Source of the DNA: JBCDCP01 sp039181495
GTDB lineage: Bacteria > Pseudomonadota > Alphaproteobacteria > Rhizobiales > Tepidamorphaceae
Reading direction: 5' to 3'
NCBI GenBank assembly: GCA_039181495.1
Contig: JBCDCP010000113.1
Span: 1-9,122 of the forward strand
DNA: 9,122 nucleotides
Below, piece by piece: positions 5,453-9,122 of the stretch (its first letter is position 1; each line of letters opens with the position of its first letter). Under the pieces are notes generated by a model. The model saw nothing but the letters and a program-made list of their open reading frames with translations, had not been told where the DNA came from and did not search any database. The position numbers and the translations under genes were made by a program.

Positions 5453-5788
5453 TCACAAGAGTGCAGCGCTTGCCGATCGCAGCATACTGAGAATGAACAG
5501 TCCCGACATCAGGCACCAGGTGGCGGCAATTGCCCCAGACGCGGCAACCCATCCCACAGCCCGGTTCTCGATCCGCCTTGCGCGAAACGAGTTGCGCGCC
5601 AAGACCAGAGGCCCCGCAAACATCAATAGCAGGACATGCATCAACCGCCCCAGGCGGCTGTCCGGTGCACGCTCAAACCGAACCGGACGGTGCAGAACCA
5701 TGTTGTAGACCGAGGCAGCCGCTCCGGCAGCAGCAAAACCGACCCCGGCAACCAGAAAATGCTGAAAAATGACACTTAGATCGGGCAT
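5453..5788 (-). CDS. Small conserved-type integral membrane protein, function unknown
   Basis: A 111-residue protein with about three hydrophobic segments (roughly residues 8-30, 48-64 and 78-104) separated by short basic, Arg-rich stretches (HRPVRFER, RNSFRARR). No catalytic motif or ligand site is recognised. It may belong to a small Rhizobiales membrane family of unknown function (possibly DUF6949, named from memory and unverified). ATG at 5788 is chosen because AGGGG lies 9 bases upstream; an in-frame TTG three codons earlier would overlap that site badly. It sits between cysE (47-base gap) and the gamma-carbonic-anhydrase gene (30-base gap) on the same strand, suggesting co-transcription. 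Nothing in the sequence ties it functionally to cysteine synthesis. Confidence 0.78.
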   Translation of the reverse strand: MPDLSVIFQHFLVAGVGFAAAGAAASVYNMVLHRPVRFERAPDSRLGRLMHVLLLMFAGPLVLARNSFRARRIENRAVGWVAASGAIAATWCLMSGLFILSMLRSASAALL

Positions 5789-5835
5789 GATACGCAACCC
5801 CTAGACACCCTGATTTCCCTCTGCGTTGTTCGCAG

Positions 5836-6717
5836 TTACCCCTTGTCGTCCGAAGGCTCGCCAACAGATTCCGCTGGCGAGGCCTCAAGCATATGGTTCA
5901 TCGACAACGACGGTTCCGAGCAGCCGGCTTCGCCCACAATGCGCGCCGGCACGCCGGCAACGGTCTTGCAGGGAGGCACATCCTTCAGCACCACCGATCC
6001 CGATGCGACGCGGCTGCATTCGCCAATCTCGATATTGCCGAGGACTTTGGCGCCGGCGCCCAGCAGCACGCCGCGACGAACTTTTGGGTGACGGTCGCCA
6101 CCTTCCTTGCCGGTGCCGCCTAACGTCACGCCGTGCAGCATGGACACTTCGTCCTCAACCACGGCCGTCTCACCCACAACGATACCCGTTGCATGGTCGA
6201 ACAGAATGCCGCGGCCAATGCGTGCCGCAGGATGAATGTCGATACCGAACACCGCTGAGGATCGTGATTGCAGAAACAGTGCGAAATCCCGGCGGCCCTC
6301 GTGCCACAGGCGATACGCGAAGCGATACGCTGTGAGCGCATGAAAGCCCTTGAAGAACAGGATCGGCTCGATGAACCGGCTGCAGGCGGGATCGCGTTCG
6401 TAAATCGCGATCACATCGGACCGAATTGCCGCCGCGATGTCGGGGTCAGCATCGAGTTCCTGGGTGAAGACCTGACGCAACAGCGAGCCAGGGATATCGG
6501 TGTGGTCGAGCCGTGCCGCAACACGATGGATCACAGCGTCCTCAAGACGCGTCTGCAGCAGAATACTCGACATAAGCACCTGGCTGAGGACCGGGTCCTG
6601 CTCGCGCGAAGCGTCAGCTTCCTCGCGAACTTTCCGCCACAAAGGATCGATGTTGGCCACATCAGGTTTGATGCTGCCCTCGTCCACCGCCTCGTGCGTT
6701 TCTGGCTTTACGGGCAT
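5836..6717 (-). CDS. cysE: Serine O-acetyltransferase
   Basis: A 293-residue serine acetyltransferase, which makes O-acetylserine from serine and acetyl-CoA, the first committed step of cysteine synthesis in the cytoplasm. An alpha-helical N-terminal domain (about residues 25-150) precedes a left-handed beta-helix of hexapeptide repeats. Conserved landmarks are DIHPAA with Asp160, FDHATGIVVGETA with His175, and GGTGKEGGDRHPK with His210, which correspond to the catalytic and substrate residues of E. coli CysE (Asp143, His158, His193). AGVPARIVG marks the end of the helix. The acidic C-terminal tail (from about 264) is the segment that binds cysteine or CysK in homologues; it does not end in the usual Ile, so complex formation with CysK is uncertain. 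It is the likely first gene of an operon with the membrane and gamma-CA genes. A CtrA-like box lies upstream. Confidence 0.96.
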   Translation of the reverse strand: MPVKPETHEAVDEGSIKPDVANIDPLWRKVREEADASREQDPVLSQVLMSSILLQTRLEDAVIHRVAARLDHTDIPGSLLRQVFTQELDADPDIAAAIRSDVIAIYERDPACSRFIEPILFFKGFHALTAYRFAYRLWHEGRRDFALFLQSRSSAVFGIDIHPAARIGRGILFDHATGIVVGETAVVEDEVSMLHGVTLGGTGKEGGDRHPKVRRGVLLGAGAKVLGNIEIGECSRVASGSVVLKDVPPCKTVAGVPARIVGEAGCSEPSLSMNHMLEASPAESVGEPSDDKG

Positions 6718-6738
6718 CGGCCTGCCGCCCCCGTGCTG

Positions 6739-6755
6739 GTTAACAGAGCGTTAAC
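6739..6755. promoter_or_regulatory. CtrA-like box TTAA-N7-TTAAC upstream of cysE
   Basis: Two GTTAAC hexamers (6739-6744 and 6750-6755) are spaced 11 bases apart, one helical turn. This gives TTAA-N7-TTAAC read on either strand, the full consensus of the alphaproteobacterial cell-cycle regulator CtrA; read towards cysE it ends TTAACC. It lies 22-38 bases before the cysE ATG, close enough to overlap the transcription start, so repression or start-site control is plausible. The site match is seen; binding is inferred. Confidence 0.5.
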
Positions 6756-6838
6756 ATAGGCAAAGCTGGCGGGTGTTCCAATCGCGTTTCCCAAAAAGCG
6801 TAAACGGGCGCGGCGGTCCGAGCCTCAGACAGGCATTC

Positions 6839-7624
6839 CTAGCCATCGATTTCAGCATAGAAGTTGAGAACGGCGGTCTTGTAAGGCGGTGCACCAACCG
6901 CACGGTTGTGATCACGTTGGGGGATCGAAAAAGCCCGCGCACCGGGGATGATGTCAGCGAGCAATTGCGGGTCGCCAGCAATTCCATCGTCCGTTCCCAC
7001 CGTAACCAGGACTGGGACATCAAGTGCAGCCAACGCTTCTTCCTTGATCTTTACCCGCGCCGATCGGATGCACGTAGCAAGCGCAACGAGATCACCGCCG
7101 GTCCTCTCGGCAAATTGGCGGAACATCCGCGCATTCTCATCATCGACAGCCTCGACGCTTCCCGCTTCCAGCGCCGCGGCAATGGCATCGGATCCGCCCA
7201 CCCCGCGCACCATGTTGATGCCCAGCCCGCCAAACACCACCGACCTGACGCGTGCGGGATGCGTCATGGCAAGAAAGGCGCTGATACGGGCACCCATCGA
7301 ATAGCCCATGACATGCGCATGCGGGAGGTCGAGATGATCAAGCAGGCCACGCGCATCTTCAGCCATGATTGGCGCGCCATATTGTGCCTTGTCGTAGATT
7401 TTCTCGCTCTTGCCATGACCACGATTGTCGATCGCGATCACCCGGTAACCCACCTCGTAAAGGGCATCGAACCAGCCGGTACCGATCCAGTTCACCTGCA
7501 TGTTGGAGGCAAACCCATGAATCAGCAGCACGGCACCCTTTTCGGGTTGGGCTGCCAGCGGGCCCGTGTCTCCATAAGCGAGCTGGACCCCGCCGCTATC
7601 AAAAGTGCCGATTTCGATATCCAT
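6839..7624 (-). CDS. Alpha/beta-hydrolase-fold protein
   Basis: A 261-residue alpha/beta hydrolase without signal peptide, so cytoplasmic. The fold landmarks are in order: LLIHGFAS (oxyanion-hole HG at 36-37), the strand IDNRGHGKS (66-73), the nucleophile elbow GYSMG with Ser109, the acidic residue in VGTDDGIAG (Asp212 or Asp213), and catalytic His239 in PQRDHNRAVG. The complete triad predicts an active esterase, lipase or similar hydrolase; the substrate cannot be read from sequence. The ATG is supported by AGGA about 5 bases upstream. The gene is divergent from the zinc-finger gene across a 128-base gap and lies 121 bases upstream of cysE on the same strand. No convincing terminator is seen in that gap, so partial read-through into cysE is possible. 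Confidence 0.92.
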   Translation of the reverse strand: MDIEIGTFDSGGVQLAYGDTGPLAAQPEKGAVLLIHGFASNMQVNWIGTGWFDALYEVGYRVIAIDNRGHGKSEKIYDKAQYGAPIMAEDARGLLDHLDLPHAHVMGYSMGARISAFLAMTHPARVRSVVFGGLGINMVRGVGGSDAIAAALEAGSVEAVDDENARMFRQFAERTGGDLVALATCIRSARVKIKEEALAALDVPVLVTVGTDDGIAGDPQLLADIIPGARAFSIPQRDHNRAVGAPPYKTAVLNFYAEIDG

Positions 7625-7712
7625 GATGTCCTGACTTTGCGCGATCGCATGCAGCAGACCGCAGAGCTTGCTTTCTGACGCTGAATGGTGCTGGTAACGG
7701 CGCCGGTACGTA

Positions 7713-7735
7713 TGCGCAATTGCGATTTGTGCGCA
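7713..7735. promoter_or_regulatory. Paired TGCGCA palindromes in the divergent hydrolase / zinc-finger promoter region
   Basis: TGCGCA occurs at 7713-7718 and 7730-7735, 17 bases apart, and the 10-bp palindrome CGCAATTGCG (7715-7724) overlaps the first copy. They lie 18-40 bases before the zinc-finger ATG within the divergent gap 7625-7752. Their concentration outside coding DNA suggests an operator, but in GC-rich DNA these short palindromes can arise by chance. No clear -35/-10 was identified. Confidence 0.25.
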
Positions 7736-7752
7736 CTCGCATGGGGGCTTTC

Positions 7753-7998
7753 ATGGCCGTTCAGACTATTCCGCATTTCCACAACAATGCCGGCCACCGG
7801 ACAATCGCGATCGGGGTCAGGGAATTCCAGTGCGTCGGCGCGCTGCCGCCCTTCGACCACCCACACGTGTTTCTCGATATGGGCGATGATGGCGAGATCA
7901 TCTGCCCCTATTGCTCGACGTTGTATGTCTACAAGGCAAGCCTCCGCGCCACCGAGACCGAGCCGGCCGACTGCCTGATGTCTCCGGAAACCGTTTAG
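7753..7998 (+). CDS. CHCC-type zinc-finger protein (zf-CHCC, NDUFS6-like)
   Basis: An 81-residue protein of the zf-CHCC family (PF10276), related to the mitochondrial complex I subunit NDUFS6. The zinc ligands are visible as Cys27, a His in FDHPHVF (His36 or His38), and Cys51 with Cys54 in CPYC. The surrounding pattern, FDHPHVFLDMG then ICPYCSTLY, is highly characteristic. Its bacterial role is poorly defined; roles near respiratory or redox enzymes have been proposed from the eukaryotic link, which is inference. ATG at 7753 is preferred over the in-frame ATG at 7741 because GGGGG lies about 6 bases upstream of it. It is 52 bases before the monooxygenase gene on the same strand, so the two are probably co-transcribed. 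Confidence 0.93.
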   Translation: MAVQTIPHFHNNAGHRTIAIGVREFQCVGALPPFDHPHVFLDMGDDGEIICPYCSTLYVYKASLRATETEPADCLMSPETV

Positions 7999-8050
7999 GG
8001 GCGCGGACGCCGCAGGCAGCACACCGACCAGTTGGGCAACGGCGGATTGA

Positions 8051-9122
8051 ATGGCCGAACAGCGAAACTTCATGATTGCCGGAGGCGGGATCGCGGGGTT
8101 GACCGCCGCGCTCGCGCTGTCGAAGGCGGGGTTTCACGCGACAATCATTGAGCGTGCCGAGAGGTTCGAGCCGTTCGGTGCCGGAATCCAGCTCTCCCCC
8201 AATGCAAGCCGTGTCTTGCTCGCGCTCGGGCTCGGCGACGCGCTGTCCAAGGTGGCCAGCGAACCCGCGCGCCTGCTGATCCGTCGCGGCAGTGACGGCC
8301 GCGAACTCGCCTCGATGCCGCTGGCCGGCGCGATGCAGCAACGTTTTGGTGCACCCTATCTCATCCTGCACCGGGCGGATTTGCACGCAATCCTCAACTT
8401 CGCTGCCGAGCAGGACGCAGGCGTCGGCATCGTCATGGGCACCGCTGTGTCCGATTTCACCATCCACGCCAATGGCGTTACGGTGATGGCTGAGCGCGAC
8501 CACCAGCTCGAGGAATACCACACAGGCGCTTTAATCGGCGCCGACGGCGTGCGTTCGACGGTGAGAACGCGGCTGCACCCGGAAGCCGAAATCAACAAGC
8601 CCGGACGGACAGCCTGGCGCGCGACCCTGCCCGCGCATTCACTGACCGATTACATCGACACCAATGCCGTCGGCCTGTGGCTCGGCGCCGATGCCCATCT
8701 CGTGCACTATCCCTTGCGCGGTGGCAGCCTCGTGAACATGGTGGCGGTGGTCAATGATGGCTGGCGCAGCGAAAGCTGGAACGTGCCCGGCGACCGCGAT
8801 GTGCTGGCGGCCCGGTTTTCGAGCTGGTCGGAGCCAGTCCGGGCACTGATCGATGCCTGCCCTTCGGTCAGCCGCTGGTCGCTCGCCGACCTCAAGCCGC
8901 TGCGCCGCTGGGGTGATGGGCCGGTCACGTTGCTTGGGGACGCCGCGCACCCGATGTTTCCGTTCATGGCGCAGGGCGGCGGCATGGCGATCGAGGACGC
9001 CATGACGCTTGCGCGGATCCTGCGCGAATTCCCTGAGGACATTGGCAAGGGCTTCCGCAAGTATGAGCGCCTGCGGCGCCCGCGAACCGCACGGGTTCAG
9101 CGCGAGGCCCGCCGCAACGATA
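8051..9122 (+). CDS. FAD-dependent monooxygenase, 5' part (3' end outside window)
   Basis: The first 357 residues of a class A flavoprotein aromatic hydroxylase (salicylate or 3-hydroxybenzoate hydroxylase-like, UbiH superfamily), open to the window end. The Rossmann motif GGGIAG (residues 11-16) with Glu34 at the end of strand 2 binds the ADP of FAD. The DG motif is GADGVRS (163-169), and the GD motif is LLGDAAHPM (294-302), followed by QGGGMAIEDA. Such enzymes use NAD(P)H and O2 to hydroxylate aromatic rings, but the substrate cannot be read here, and close homologues act on diverse compounds. ATG at 8051 is firm because TGA precedes it directly in frame (8048-8050). The ribosome-binding site is weak (GGCGGA). 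No signal peptide. It follows the zinc-finger gene as a likely two-gene unit. The frame is still open at the last base, so the true C-terminus is unseen. Confidence 0.94.
   Translation, partial: MAEQRNFMIAGGGIAGLTAALALSKAGFHATIIERAERFEPFGAGIQLSPNASRVLLALGLGDALSKVASEPARLLIRRGSDGRELASMPLAGAMQQRFGAPYLILHRADLHAILNFAAEQDAGVGIVMGTAVSDFTIHANGVTVMAERDHQLEEYHTGALIGADGVRSTVRTRLHPEAEINKPGRTAWRATLPAHSLTDYIDTNAVGLWLGADAHLVHYPLRGGSLVNMVAVVNDGWRSESWNVPGDRDVLAARFSSWSEPVRALIDACPSVSRWSLADLKPLRRWGDGPVTLLGDAAHPMFPFMAQGGGMAIEDAMTLARILREFPEDIGKGFRKYERLRRPRTARVQREARRND

Noticed and set aside
5821..5835. CTGCG/CGCAG stem directly after the cysE stop as a terminator
   Set aside because: A 5-bp stem without a T tract on the transcribed side; the next gene follows within 47 bases, so an operon is the simpler reading.
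6773..7678. 301-residue ORF on + across the alpha/beta hydrolase
   Set aside because: It lies antisense to a complete hydrolase with an intact triad, has no family pattern or ribosome-binding site, and is typical of long shadow frames in GC-rich DNA.
7898..8521. 207-residue minus-strand ORF over the zinc-finger end and monooxygenase start
   Set aside because: It is antisense to two well recognised genes and has low-complexity Arg/Gly/Glu-rich content typical of a shadow frame.

Overview
The window is GC-rich, densely packed chromosomal DNA with short intergenic gaps and good Shine-Dalgarno sites. The gene families present are a short PAS_5-type protein beside a PilZ protein, a BTLCP-type cysteine proteinase, a CHCC zinc-finger protein and cysE. 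A TTAA-N7-TTAA box lies before cysE. Together they point to an alphaproteobacterium, most likely of the Hyphomicrobiales (Rhizobiales). This assignment is inference from family content, not from a database match. No rRNA, tRNA, CRISPR array, insertion sequence or phage gene was seen.

Layout. (1) 1-2006: the 3' part of a patatin-like phospholipase (+) converges on a two-CBS-domain protein (-), and both stop codons lie in one CTAG. A rhomboid intramembrane protease (-) follows. (2) 2161-3549: a PAS_5-like protein and a tandem-PilZ protein (both +) form a likely sensory or c-di-GMP module. (3) 3550-4890: a 62-residue peptide with a double-glycine, bacteriocin-type leader has its own terminator. 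It is followed by a distinctly AT-rich leader region with several dyads, a secreted BTLCP cysteine proteinase and a strong terminator. (4) 4892-6717 (-): cysE, a small membrane protein and a gamma-carbonic-anhydrase-like protein form a likely operon read from a promoter region that carries a CtrA-like box. (5) 6839-9122: an alpha/beta hydrolase (-) diverges from a CHCC zinc-finger protein and an FAD-dependent monooxygenase (+), the latter cut by the window end.

Most genes are housekeeping or signalling genes of known families. The least explained part is 3550-4130, which holds the orphan double-glycine peptide, the AT-rich regulatory DNA, a 7-bp operator-like dyad and a leader in which the proteinase ribosome-binding site can pair with upstream bases. 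A speculative reading is that the PilZ protein, the exported peptide and the periplasmic cysteine proteinase form a surface or secretion module. No dedicated transporter or modification enzyme is present in the window to support this directly.
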